NCBI GenBank assembly: GCA_034432435.1
Contig: DAOUBS010000004.1
Coordinates: 1-64,000 of the forward strand
Direction: 5' to 3'
Length of the DNA: 64,000 nt
DNA from: JANWYT01 sp034432435
GTDB lineage: Bacteria; Chloroflexota; Anaerolineae; Aggregatilineales; Phototrophicaceae
Under the pieces are notes generated by a model. That model was not told the DNA's origin, ran no database searches, and saw only the letters and a program-made list of their open reading frames with translations. The translations under genes were made by a program, and so were the position numbers. Below, piece by piece: positions 15,419 to 23,767 of the stretch (positions are counted from its first letter, which is position 1; the number at the start of each line of letters is the position of its first letter).

Positions 15419-17890
15419 TCATTGGCTGGCGGGCTGAGACGCCGCCGGGGCGGGCGGCTCTTCGAACAGCCGCCAGAAGCGCCGCAGCAGCACCGGGTAG
15501 CGCATGCCGTGTTCGAGCAGCACGATCGACAGCAGCAGCGTCGACACCAGTAAGACGATCACGCCCGGATCGCGTTCCCACGTCATGATCTTGAACTCGA
15601 ACAGCTCCGGCAGCGCGTACATCGTGAGGACCGTCAGCGTCATCGAGAGGGTCATCAACAAGGCGAAGCGCCAGCGCTCGATGAACGTGCGCGGGTTGAG
15701 CACGTCCAGCCCCATGATGTGCATGACGGTGTACGCGCCGTAGAAGGTGATGAACAGGGTGATGCTGGTGCGGGCGGCCTGCACGTCGCGCCCCTCGTAG
15801 AAGAACACACAGGCGTAGACGATGGCCTGCATCACCGCGCCGATCAAGCCGGCCGTCATGATGAAGTCCAACACGTCGGAGCGGAAGCGGCGGATGCGCG
15901 TGGGCCGCAGCCAGCCGAACGCTACGAAGGTCGCCGGCAGGTTGACTGTGCCGAAGGTGCTCCAGCTAATTTGCACCGGCGTGATCGGGAACGGCAGGGA
16001 CATGAACGCGACGAAGATGAAAAACAGGATGTTGTAAACGTTCTTCACGAGGAACATCTTCATCGTGCCGAAGATCGTCTGCGTGATCTCTGTGCCTTCG
16101 CGGAAGGCCTTCGGCAGGGTGCTCATGGCGTTGTCGAGCAGCACGATGTCGGCGACATCTTTGCTGATCTGCGTGCCGTCGTTCATGACGATGGCGAGGT
16201 TGGCCTGCTTGAGGGCAGGCACGTCGTTCACGCCATCGCCGACCATCGCCACGTAAGCCCCGCGCCGCTGAAGCGCAGCGATGATGCGCTTCTTCGTGTC
16301 AGGATCGACGCGGGCGAACACTGTTGCTTCGCCCACGAGGGTTTCCAGTTCGCTGTCGCTCATCGCGTCTACCTGCGCGCCGGTGTAGGCTTGCTCGGCG
16401 TCCATGCCGGCCTGTTTGGCGATGGCCTTCACTGTGTCGAGGCTGTCGCCGCTGATGACCTTGAGGTCGATCCCTTCACGGCGGAAGCTCTCAAGAGTCT
16501 CTTGGATGTCGTCGCGGATTTGATCGCTCAAGACGACGAGCGCCAGCGGCTCTGCGTCGTTAGTCACATCCTTCTCGTTGAACGGGCCGCTCACGCGGGT
16601 GAAGGCCAGCACGCGCAGCCCCTGTAAGCTGAGGTTGGTCACGTTGTTATCGAGCGTGTCGGTCAGGCGCTGCTTGGGCAGGACGCGCTCCGGCGCGCCC
16701 AAGACGTAGGCAGCGTCCTCAAAGACGATCGCGCCCCACTTGCGCCCGCTGGGGAAGGGGACTTCGCGCACTTTGCGGCGGGCGGGCACGTCGGCGGCGT
16801 GCGCGGCTGCGTATTCGCGCACGGCCCCTGCGGTGCGGTTGAGGTGGGCGAGGTTATCTAGATAGGCCAGCAGCAGCCCGCTCAGCGTGCGCTCGTCCAT
16901 GTCTGCCAGCGGGATGATCTGCTGCACCGCCAGCAGGTTCTTGGTGAGCGTGCCGGTCTTGTCGAAACAGAGCACGGTGGCGTTGCCCAACGATTCGACC
17001 GCGTTCACCCGCTGAATGAGCGTGCGCTGGAGGCTGATCTTGATCGCGCCGATAGTCAACGAGAGGATGGCGACCAACACCAAGCCCTGCGGCACAAGGC
17101 TCGTGACGAACACCACCGCGCTGCGCAGCGCCTCAAGCGGGGTGATGGCGTTGATGAACGACGCCACGAACACCATCGGAATGAGGGTGAACATCACGAC
17201 CACGGTCACCTGCACGATGATCTCGATGATCTGCTGGGTGGGCGTGCGGACGCGCTTGTACTGCTTGGCGACGGCAGCTAGCTTGTTGATGTTGCTGTTC
17301 GCGCCGACGCGCGTCGCCCGCATCGTGCCGCTGCCCGCGAGGCAGAAGGAACCGCTGAAGACCTCCATGCCCGGCTCTTTGGCCACCGCGTCGCTCTCGC
17401 CCGTCAGCAGTGACTCGTCCATCTCAAGCGAGTCCGCTGTGACGATTACTCCATCCACCACCAGCTTATCGCCCGGCTCGATGCGCAGGATGTCGTCAAC
17501 CACGACAGCGCGCATGCTGATCTCTTGCCATCGACCATCGCGCTTGACGTGCACCGTCTGCTCAGAGAGCGCCGCGAGCTTGTCAAGACGACGTTTGGCG
17601 TGGATCTCTTGCAGCATCCCCAAGAACGTGTTCGAGACGACGCTGAAGCCGGCAAAAAAGACCGTCGCGTAGTCGCCCATGCTCAATACGATAAACAGCA
17701 GGCTGAACAAGACGATGTTGAAGAGGTTGAAGACGTTTTCAAAGACAATCTGCCCATAGGTGCGGCCGACGCGCACTTGGAAGCTGTTGTCGTCGCCGCG
17801 CCGCTGCCGCTCCAGCACTTCCGCCTGAGTTAGGCCGCTGGGGGTAGGTGTAGTGGTCGTCATCGGGGGGGGCAGCGTCACTTCGGCCAT
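15419..17890 (-). CDS. Cation-translocating P-type ATPase (CtpE-like)
   Basis: An 823-residue P-type ATPase with the phosphorylation motif DKTGTLTKN, an actuator TGES loop (LLTGESDAV), the hinge MVGDGVNDVPALKQANLAIVM and about ten membrane segments. The M4 motif is SLVPQGL where many Ca2+/Mg2+ pumps have PEGL, and no CPC or N-terminal metal-binding domain exists, so it is not a heavy-metal (P1B) pump. CtpE-type calcium pumps of actinobacteria look most similar, but the transported ion is inference. GGAG lies upstream of ATG 17890. It is divergent to the WD40 lipoprotein gene. Confidence 0.88.
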   Translation of the reverse strand: MAEVTLPPPMTTTTPTPSGLTQAEVLERQRRGDDNSFQVRVGRTYGQIVFENVFNLFNIVLFSLLFIVLSMGDYATVFFAGFSVVSNTFLGMLQEIHAKRRLDKLAALSEQTVHVKRDGRWQEISMRAVVVDDILRIEPGDKLVVDGVIVTADSLEMDESLLTGESDAVAKEPGMEVFSGSFCLAGSGTMRATRVGANSNINKLAAVAKQYKRVRTPTQQIIEIIVQVTVVVMFTLIPMVFVASFINAITPLEALRSAVVFVTSLVPQGLVLVAILSLTIGAIKISLQRTLIQRVNAVESLGNATVLCFDKTGTLTKNLLAVQQIIPLADMDERTLSGLLLAYLDNLAHLNRTAGAVREYAAAHAADVPARRKVREVPFPSGRKWGAIVFEDAAYVLGAPERVLPKQRLTDTLDNNVTNLSLQGLRVLAFTRVSGPFNEKDVTNDAEPLALVVLSDQIRDDIQETLESFRREGIDLKVISGDSLDTVKAIAKQAGMDAEQAYTGAQVDAMSDSELETLVGEATVFARVDPDTKKRIIAALQRRGAYVAMVGDGVNDVPALKQANLAIVMNDGTQISKDVADIVLLDNAMSTLPKAFREGTEITQTIFGTMKMFLVKNVYNILFFIFVAFMSLPFPITPVQISWSTFGTVNLPATFVAFGWLRPTRIRRFRSDVLDFIMTAGLIGAVMQAIVYACVFFYEGRDVQAARTSITLFITFYGAYTVMHIMGLDVLNPRTFIERWRFALLMTLSMTLTVLTMYALPELFEFKIMTWERDPGVIVLLVSTLLLSIVLLEHGMRYPVLLRRFWRLFEEPPAPAASQPASQ

Positions 17891-17981
17891 GCGTCTATAC
17901 TCCGCGAGCGTTGTTTTCAGGGTTGCAGATTACTGATTGTATCAATACAACACAAGAAATCCTCAAACGATTTGCCTCTTC

Positions 17982-18003
17982 TCGAATATGCTTCGAATAT
18001 GCT
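17982..18003. repeat. Tandem 11-base direct repeat in a promoter region
   Basis: The 11 bases TCGAATATGCT occur twice without a gap, followed by a further partial ATGCT and AAAAT, ~40 bases before the WD40 lipoprotein gene. The second copy contains a possible -10 (TATGCT). Either a regulator site or replication slippage fits. Confidence 0.6.
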
Positions 18004-18044
18004 ATGCTAAAATTTGGATCACACACGGAAATAAGAGACGCCCT

Positions 18045-19268
18045 ATGCGAATGGCAATCGGCTGTTTGATGATGATCGCAGCGCTGTTGGCGGCGTGCAG
18101 CGCCCTGCCCGAGCCAGATCGTAACGAGCCGCTGCCCACCCCGCGCGCGCTCGACACGCCGCTGCCCACGCTTCCTCCCCCGCCTTTCCAGGCGGCCGAC
18201 ACTCGCATCACCGCCCAAAACGCCGAGCAACTGCGCTACTTGGGCCGCCTCAGCACCGACGCCGCGCGCCCAAGTTCGATCTTTGCGCATACCATCTCGT
18301 TGGATGGCACGCGCCTCGCCGCCCTCAACAATGATCTGCTGGTGGTGTGGAACCTAACGACGGGCGCTGTCGCCCTCACAAAAGGGCGCTTGGGCGCGAC
18401 GCGCGTCTTTTACTCGCCCGATAAAGTCGAGATTTACACCCTCGGCTCGGAGGGGCTGGTGCGCGTCCACAACGCCGATACCGCGTCTGACTTGAACCAG
18501 TTTCAGCTTGGGGTGGCTTACAGCGGCGCGAGCGCGTTCTACGAAGAAGAGGGCTGGCTGGCCGTAGGCGGCCTCGATGGGCGGCTGCAAGTGTGGGACA
18601 CCCAAGCCCGCCAAAGCCTCAGCCGATGGGACGCGATCCGCGCGCGGATCACCGCGGTGGCCTTCGACGCCGCCGGTGAGCGCCTGCTGAGCGCCGCCGA
18701 CGACGGCACGGTACAGGTGTGGGACTGGCGCGAGCGGCGTTTGATCGCTTCGTACCGCACCCAGTTCCCGAACGTTGTGGCGGTGGCTTTCTCGCCGGAT
18801 GGGGCGCAGTTCAGCTTGGTCACGCCCTTTTACGTTGAGACGTACTCGCTGCGCGAGAACCGCTTCTTGTGGACGATCGAGATCGGCGTGAGCGACACGA
18901 GCGACGTGTTCCGCTACAGCCCAGATGGGCGTTTCGTGCTCACCGGCGGCAGCGAAGAAACCCCCATCACCGTTCTCAACGCAGCCGATGGCACGGTCAA
19001 AGCGCAGCTCCCCCAAACGACGGGCACGCGCACCGCTGCCCGTTTTAGTGCGGATGGGGCGCTGCTGGCGACTACTGTGCTGGATGGGCAGGTGACGTTG
19101 TGGAACATCGCTGAAGCGACGGAGGAGACGATCCCCTCAGCGCGGCTGCTGGTCGGCTCTACGCGCATCACCGGCCTCGAGTGGTCAGACGACGGCTTCA
19201 CGCTGGCCTTTTTTGACGCCAACGGGCAGGTTTACCTGTGGGGAATTCGCCGCGCCAACGCCCCCTGA
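18045..19268 (+). CDS. WD40-repeat lipoprotein
   Basis: About 407 residues. The start MRMAIGCLMMIAALLAAC gives a lipoprotein signal peptide with lipobox LAAC, so the protein should be anchored outside the cytoplasmic membrane. Five or more WD40-type blades follow (VWD, VWDW, AFSPDGAQ, RYSPDGRF, LWN near the blade ends), forming a beta-propeller for protein interactions. An upstream in-frame ATG exists but would hide the signal peptide. It is divergent to the P-type ATPase. Confidence 0.87.
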   Translation: MRMAIGCLMMIAALLAACSALPEPDRNEPLPTPRALDTPLPTLPPPPFQAADTRITAQNAEQLRYLGRLSTDAARPSSIFAHTISLDGTRLAALNNDLLVVWNLTTGAVALTKGRLGATRVFYSPDKVEIYTLGSEGLVRVHNADTASDLNQFQLGVAYSGASAFYEEEGWLAVGGLDGRLQVWDTQARQSLSRWDAIRARITAVAFDAAGERLLSAADDGTVQVWDWRERRLIASYRTQFPNVVAVAFSPDGAQFSLVTPFYVETYSLRENRFLWTIEIGVSDTSDVFRYSPDGRFVLTGGSEETPITVLNAADGTVKAQLPQTTGTRTAARFSADGALLATTVLDGQVTLWNIAEATEETIPSARLLVGSTRITGLEWSDDGFTLAFFDANGQVYLWGIRRANAP

Positions 19269-19277
19269 ACCATCGCA

Positions 19278-19295
19278 GGCACGACACGCCGTGCC
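19278..19295. repeat. Small hairpin after the WD40 gene
   Basis: GGCACG and CGTGCC pair across a six-base loop. The sequence resembles the palindromic family B elements (GGCACGG...CCGTGCC). It has no T tract, so terminator function is uncertain. Confidence 0.5.
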
Positions 19296-19314
19296 CATAA
19301 GACACCGTTCCGCG

Positions 19315-19343
19315 TTCAAGTTTAATGCGCGGTGTGCTACAAT
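19315..19343 (+). promoter_or_regulatory. Promoter of the Fur-family gene
   Basis: TTCAAG, 17 bases, TACAAT. This spacing is ideal and the -10 good; it would start RNA ~30 bases before the ATG at 19380. Confidence 0.5.
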
Positions 19344-19379
19344 CGCGTAAAGAAGAGACAGATGAGGGCAAGGCATTTT

Positions 19380-19838
19380 ATGGCGGACTGTTCCCAGGCA
19401 GATCATCACGCGCTGGCGTTGGAACGGCTGCGCGCGGCGGGCTACAAGCTGACGAACGTCCGCCAAACAGTGCTGGAGGTGGTCTACCGGCTGGGCGGCC
19501 ACGTGACATCCGCCCAAGTGCTAGAGGCGGTGGCACAAACGGATTCCAGCATTGGCCGCGCCAGCGTCTTCCGCACGCTGGATCTGTTCGCGCGGCTGGC
19601 TATCATCCGCCCCACGTTCATCGAGAGCAGCCTTACCCCCAGTTACGTTCTGATGCCCAACGGCCATCATCATCACGTCGTGTGCATGACCTGTAACCGC
19701 GTGATCGAGTTTGAAGAGTGCAACCTCGACGCGATTGCTTTTGACCTTGAGCGCCGCCTTGACGTGCGCATTCAAGGCCACCTGCTAGAGTTCTACGCTG
19801 TCTGTAACCACTGTTCTACGTCGTCAAAGCAGGGCTGA
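19380..19838 (+). CDS. Fur-family metalloregulator (Fur/Zur/PerR)
   Basis: About 152 residues. The N-terminal winged helix (LTNVRQTVLEVVYRLGGHVTSAQVL) is followed by the metal region: a His cluster NGHHHHVVCMTC, then a second CxxC (VCNHC) near the C-terminus, giving the two CxxC pairs of the structural zinc site. It could be Fur, Zur or PerR. A COG0523 GTPase and cysteine-free L28 lie ~1.2-3 kb away, a pairing usual in Zur regulons, which favours zinc sensing. ATG 19380 has AAGG six bases upstream; ATG 19362 is an alternative. The GT4 gene follows after six bases. Confidence 0.88.
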   Translation: MADCSQADHHALALERLRAAGYKLTNVRQTVLEVVYRLGGHVTSAQVLEAVAQTDSSIGRASVFRTLDLFARLAIIRPTFIESSLTPSYVLMPNGHHHHVVCMTCNRVIEFEECNLDAIAFDLERRLDVRIQGHLLEFYAVCNHCSTSSKQG

Positions 19839-19844
19839 CGCCTC

Positions 19845-20984
19845 ATGCACGTCATCTTCAACGGTTGGTTTTGGGATCGCCCGGACACCGGCAGCGGCCA
19901 GTACATCCGCCACCTGCTGCCGGCCTTGCGCCGCCTCGCGCCTGACCTTAAGCTGACGCTGGTGCTGCCCGGCTCATCCGCCAACTCGTCAGATGAGATT
20001 CCCTCAGGTGTGGACGTGATCTTCACCAACACCTCGCGCGGCCACCTCAGCAAGGTCTGGTTCGAGCAGCGCACCTTTCCGCGCTTGGCGGGCAAGGTCG
20101 GCGCGGATCTGGCGCACGTCCCCTATTGGGGCGGGGCGCTCAGCAGTCCCGTCCCGCAGGTCGTCAGCGTGTTAGACGTCATCCCGCTGCTGCTGCCAGA
20201 GTACGGGCTGGGGGTTTTCAATCGGCTCTATACGTCACTCGTCAGCACATCGGCACGCGGGGCCGACCACCTCATCACGATCAGCCAGACGAGCAAGCTC
20301 GACATTGAGCAGCAGCTCGACATCCCAACCGATAGGATCAGCGTGACGTACCTAGCCGCCTCCGAGCGCTTCCACCCGATGATCGGGCGCGAGCGTGATG
20401 CTGCCGTGCGTGCCAGGTACGATCTGCCCGAGCGTTTCGTGCTTTACTTAGGCGGCTTCGACCGACGGAAGCAGGTCAACGAGCTGCTGCTGGCCTACAC
20501 CTACGTGATGGAGGCGGAAGGCGCAAACTTCCCGCTGGTGCTAGCGGGCAAAGAACCCGCCTGGGGCAGCAGCCCGCTCTTCCCCGACCTGCGCGCCTAC
20601 GCTGACAAGCTCCAACTCGGCGACATGGTGCGTTGGATCGGCTACGTGCCCGAAGAGGACAAGCCTTCGCTCTATCGCTTGGCGGATGTCATCGTGTTCC
20701 CCAGCGTGTACGAGGGCTTCGGCCTGCCCCCGCTGGAGGCGATGGCCAGCGGCACGCCCGTCATCGCGTGGGACAGTGTCGTGTCAGATGAAGTCTTCGA
20801 GGACGCGGCCTACCTGACGGACAGCAGCCGCAAGATGGCCGGGGCGATTATCGCGCTGCTGCTGCAACCGGACTTCCGCGCCACGATGGTCACACAGGGC
20901 TTGAGCCTCGCCACGCGCTACACGTGGCGCAAAACCGCCCAAGCCACCCTTAACGCCTACGAGCGGGTGCTGAACAAAGCTTAG
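19845..20984 (+). CDS. GT4-family glycosyltransferase
   Basis: A 379-residue GT-B glycosyltransferase. The N-terminal domain begins MHVIFNGWFWDRPDTGSGQYIRHLL with the glycine-rich acceptor loop; the C-terminal domain has the donor-binding signature VYEGFGLPPLEAMASGTPVIA (E-x7-E). It probably adds a sugar from a nucleotide donor to a glycolipid or polysaccharide on the cytoplasmic side. It follows the Fur-family gene by six bases and is convergent with the COG0523 gene. Acceptor and donor are unknown. Confidence 0.9.
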   Translation: MHVIFNGWFWDRPDTGSGQYIRHLLPALRRLAPDLKLTLVLPGSSANSSDEIPSGVDVIFTNTSRGHLSKVWFEQRTFPRLAGKVGADLAHVPYWGGALSSPVPQVVSVLDVIPLLLPEYGLGVFNRLYTSLVSTSARGADHLITISQTSKLDIEQQLDIPTDRISVTYLAASERFHPMIGRERDAAVRARYDLPERFVLYLGGFDRRKQVNELLLAYTYVMEAEGANFPLVLAGKEPAWGSSPLFPDLRAYADKLQLGDMVRWIGYVPEEDKPSLYRLADVIVFPSVYEGFGLPPLEAMASGTPVIAWDSVVSDEVFEDAAYLTDSSRKMAGAIIALLLQPDFRATMVTQGLSLATRYTWRKTAQATLNAYERVLNKA

Positions 20985-22171
20985 CTCACCCACCCGAACG
21001 GGTCGTCATAATCCGCCCACGCCTGCGGGCTGAGCGCGTACTCGGCGTCGGTCAGCAGGCAGGCGTCGAGCGCAGCGCGCAGCCGCGGCTCGTCTAACTG
21101 CTGGCCGATAAACACCAGTTCCTGCCGCCGGTCACCGATGTCGGGCAGCATCTCGCGCTGGATGGACGCCACAAAGTCGGGGTCGTCGGGGTAGTCCTCG
21201 GGTTCAGCCAGCGCCCACCACATCCCAGCTGGCGCTAGGCGGACGAGACGCCCCGCCTGTGACCACGTGCCGGCGGTGTCGTTGTCGTGGGCCAGCCAGA
21301 CGATCCCTTTGGAGCGCAGCACCCCCTCCAGCATCCTGCCGCGGGTCAGCGCGTCGTAGAGGCGCTCTGGGTGGAAAGGCCGACGCGCCCGGTAAACGAA
21401 GCTGCTGATGCCGTATTCCTCGGTTTCGGGGGTGTGCGGCTCGCTCGTCAGCCACTCGTCGAACGAAGCCGCCTCCTCAAAGTTAAAGCGCCCCGTGTTG
21501 AGGATCATGTTGAGCGGCACTTGCGCGTTGACCGTGGGGATGATCGTCGCGTGGGGGTTCATGCGTCGCAGCAGCGCCTCCAGCTTGGCGACGTCCTCGG
21601 CGGGCGTGATGTCCGTCTTGTTCAGGACGATCACATTGGCGAACTCGATCTGATCGACGAGCAGATCAACGATGCTGCGTTCATCGTTTTCGTCGATGGC
21701 CATGTCTCGGTCAGCCAGCGTGTCGAGGCTGTTGAACTCGTGGATGAGGTTGGCCGCGTCCACGACCGTGACCATCGTGTCTAGGCGTGCCACGTCGGAC
21801 AGGCTGTGGCCTTGCTCGTCCAGCGGGAACGTAAACGTCTCAGCCACGGGCAGCGGCTCGCTGATGCCGCTGCTCTCGATCAGCAGGTAGTCAAAACGCC
21901 CCTCGCGCGCTAGCTTGCCCACCTCGACGAGCAGATCGTCGCGCAAGGTGCAGCAGATGCACCCGTTCGTCATCTCCACCAGCCGCTCGTTCACGCGGCT
22001 GAGATGCGCACCCCCCTCGCGCACGAGCTGCGCGTCCACGTTGACCTCGCTCATGTCGTTGACGATCACCGCTACGCGCATCCCCTCGCGGTTGTTCAGC
22101 ACGTGGTTGAGCAGCGTGGTCTTGCCCGCGCCGAGGAAGCCTGAAAGAACCGTCACAGGCAGCTTCTTCAT
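20981..22171 (-). CDS. COG0523 (CobW/P47K) metal-chaperone GTPase
   Basis: A 396-residue G3E GTPase. Walker A is SGFLGAGKTTLLNHVL, the metal-binding CxCC motif is in NGCICCTLRDDLL, the GTP-specificity motif is LNKTD, and the C-terminal CobW_C domain starts near residue 275 (YRARRPFHPERLYDAL). Members place zinc or cobalt into client proteins. The gene lies directly downstream of a cysteine-free L28 paralogue, the classic zinc-starvation arrangement, so a zinc role is likely. AAGGG precedes ATG 22171. Confidence 0.9.
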   Translation of the reverse strand: MKKLPVTVLSGFLGAGKTTLLNHVLNNREGMRVAVIVNDMSEVNVDAQLVREGGAHLSRVNERLVEMTNGCICCTLRDDLLVEVGKLAREGRFDYLLIESSGISEPLPVAETFTFPLDEQGHSLSDVARLDTMVTVVDAANLIHEFNSLDTLADRDMAIDENDERSIVDLLVDQIEFANVIVLNKTDITPAEDVAKLEALLRRMNPHATIIPTVNAQVPLNMILNTGRFNFEEAASFDEWLTSEPHTPETEEYGISSFVYRARRPFHPERLYDALTRGRMLEGVLRSKGIVWLAHDNDTAGTWSQAGRLVRLAPAGMWWALAEPEDYPDDPDFVASIQREMLPDIGDRRQELVFIGQQLDEPRLRAALDACLLTDAEYALSPQAWADYDDPFGWVS

Positions 22172-22267
22172 CGTTCACCCTTTTGAGTAGTCGATCCAAT
22201 TGATTGAGACGATGCGTTCAACGCTGGACGGCAGGCCAAACAGAGAAACAAGCAGGGCAGGAAGGAA

Positions 22268-22507
22268 TTAAGCGAGGCTCTTGGGGTTGAAGCCGCGTTC
22301 CTTCAGATAGGTTGAGATGCCCACTTTGTCGATGGTCTTCATGTCGTTCGTCGTCACGCGGATCTTCACCCACCGCTCCAGCTCTGGGATGTAGTAGCGC
22401 TTTGTCTGCATGTTGAGCTTGAACAAGCGCTTGGAGGTGTTGAAGGCGTGCGAGCGGCTTTGGCCAAACTGCGGTTTGCGCCGCGTCATACGGGTTCTGC
22501 TAGGCAT
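22268..22507 (-). CDS. rpmB: 50S ribosomal protein L28, zinc-free (C-minus) form
   Basis: A 79-residue L28: RKPQFGQSRSHAFNTSKRLFKLNMQ, then the basic strand ending ISTYLKERGF. It contains no cysteine, so it cannot bind the zinc that C-plus L28 uses. C-minus paralogues replace C-plus ribosomal proteins when zinc is short and so free zinc. The start at 22507 is set by AGGAG upstream. It lies 96 bases upstream of the COG0523 gene. A longer upstream reading is not supported. Whether the genome has another L28 cannot be seen here. Confidence 0.88.
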   Translation of the reverse strand: MPSRTRMTRRKPQFGQSRSHAFNTSKRLFKLNMQTKRYYIPELERWVKIRVTTNDMKTIDKVGISTYLKERGFNPKSLA

Positions 22508-23066
22508 GATGGTGCTCTCCTGATGAAATACTCTGCCACTGGCAAATGAGCGATTCTGCGTTGAGATGCCGATAGTGCCGATACGATGGATGCTGTTCGA
22601 TGGTCTGCTGGCGATGCGCCACCCCAACCACCGACTGCACCCAACGCTCATAAGCGACGATCGCACTACACAGCGCGTTGTACAGCGCCAGCGCATGGGC
22701 CAACTCGGCTGCGTCGCATGGCGCTTGCACATGCGGCAGGTCGTCCGGCTGCCAGATCAGCGGCTGGGCTGCACAGGGCATATAGAATAGCTCAAAACGC
22801 TGCCGAGGTAAATAAAGACTTCCACCAGTTTGACCGATCCACAGCCCCCAACTCCACAACTGCCAGCCGCTGTCGTGCTGATAGAGGCTGTGAAAGCGCG
22901 CATCAGGCGAGGGCTGCTTGTGGAACCCGTATGCTAGCAGCAGGTTGCCGTGCTTGCTCACCACGTCACGCCCGAAGCACCACATCTGCACGTCGAGCAG
23001 CATCGCCCCTACCTTGCGAACCCCCGCAGGCAGGGCATACCCCACATGTTTCTTTTTGGCGGCCAT
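22500..23066 (-). CDS. Uncharacterised protein upstream of L28
   Basis: About 188 residues, unrecognised. It is rich in Trp, Tyr and His (QLWSWGLWIGQTGGSLYLPR, FELFYMPCAAQPL) and has four cysteines without a spacing that suggests a zinc finger. Its stop overlaps the L28 start by eight bases, so it is probably in the same transcript as L28 and the COG0523 gene, hinting at a metal-related or translation-related role. The start is uncertain: ATG 23066 and ATG 23090 both lack a Shine-Dalgarno. Confidence 0.6.
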   Translation of the reverse strand: MAAKKKHVGYALPAGVRKVGAMLLDVQMWCFGRDVVSKHGNLLLAYGFHKQPSPDARFHSLYQHDSGWQLWSWGLWIGQTGGSLYLPRQRFELFYMPCAAQPLIWQPDDLPHVQAPCDAAELAHALALYNALCSAIVAYERWVQSVVGVAHRQQTIEQHPSYRHYRHLNAESLICQWQSISSGEHHHA

Positions 23067-23120
23067 ACCCGAATTGATACTTCGTCTCATTAAAGTAGAG
23101 TCTAGCCGATGGCGGCGCAT

Positions 23121-23150
23121 CTGGCAAGAGTGGGGTCGCTGGGGTATGAT
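23121..23150 (+). promoter_or_regulatory. Promoter giving a leaderless TPR mRNA
   Basis: CTGGCA, 18 bases, TATGAT. The expected RNA start is at or within a base or two of the ATG at 23157, and no Shine-Dalgarno is present, so the mRNA is likely leaderless. Confidence 0.5.
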
Positions 23151-23156
23151 TTTTCC

Positions 23157-23765
23157 ATGGTCGATAACTACTTCGACACCGGTCTTGAACAGCTCGACAA
23201 CGGCGACTATGAGGGCGCAGTTGTCTCGTTCACGAAAGCGCTGCGGCTAGCGCTGGGCGACTTGCCGCAGATCCTCATGTATCGCGGCATCGCCTATGGC
23301 AACTTAGGGGACTTTCGCCGCGCCTTCGCCGATTTTGACGAGTGTTTCCGCTTAAATGACCGCTACCCTGACGCCTACAACGAGCGCGGCAACCTCTACC
23401 GCGTGCAGCACAAGTACCGCGACGCGCTGCAAGACTACTCGATGGCGCTTGTCTTGGATGAAGCTTTCCACGAAGCGCGCTACAACCGCGCCCTGTGCTA
23501 TGAGGAACTCAGCATGCTCGACGAAGCCGAGCGTGACCTCTCGCAGGTGATTCAGGCGCTGCCCGGCCTATCGCCCGCTTACGAAGCGCGCGGGCGGGTG
23601 CGCGCGCGGCTAGGGAAGTTCGACGCGGCCATCAGCGACTATCAACGCTACTTGCGCATGGGCGGCGGGCGCGAATACGATAACCACAGCGAGATTCAAG
23701 CGGCCATCCTCACCTTGCAAGTGCAGCGCTGGACGGCGCGGCTGCTGCGCTGGGGGCGAAAGTAG
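23157..23765 (+). CDS. Cytoplasmic TPR-repeat protein
   Basis: About 202 residues with five TPR units filling the chain (GDYEGAVVSFTKALRLALGD, LGDFRRAFADFDECFRLND, YRDALQDYSMALVLDE and so on). There is no signal peptide or membrane segment. ATG 23157 is preferred over an upstream in-frame ATG at 23109 because the only promoter sits between them. It is divergent from the L28 cluster. The partner protein is unknown. Confidence 0.82.
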   Translation: MVDNYFDTGLEQLDNGDYEGAVVSFTKALRLALGDLPQILMYRGIAYGNLGDFRRAFADFDECFRLNDRYPDAYNERGNLYRVQHKYRDALQDYSMALVLDEAFHEARYNRALCYEELSMLDEAERDLSQVIQALPGLSPAYEARGRVRARLGKFDAAISDYQRYLRMGGGREYDNHSEIQAAILTLQVQRWTARLLRWGRK

Positions 23766-23767
23766 CG

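Noticed and set aside
22500..22732. Longer L28 with an N-terminal extension to 22732
   Set aside because: The extension is cysteine-rich and basic but overlaps a better-supported gene on the same strand; the Shine-Dalgarno points to 22507.
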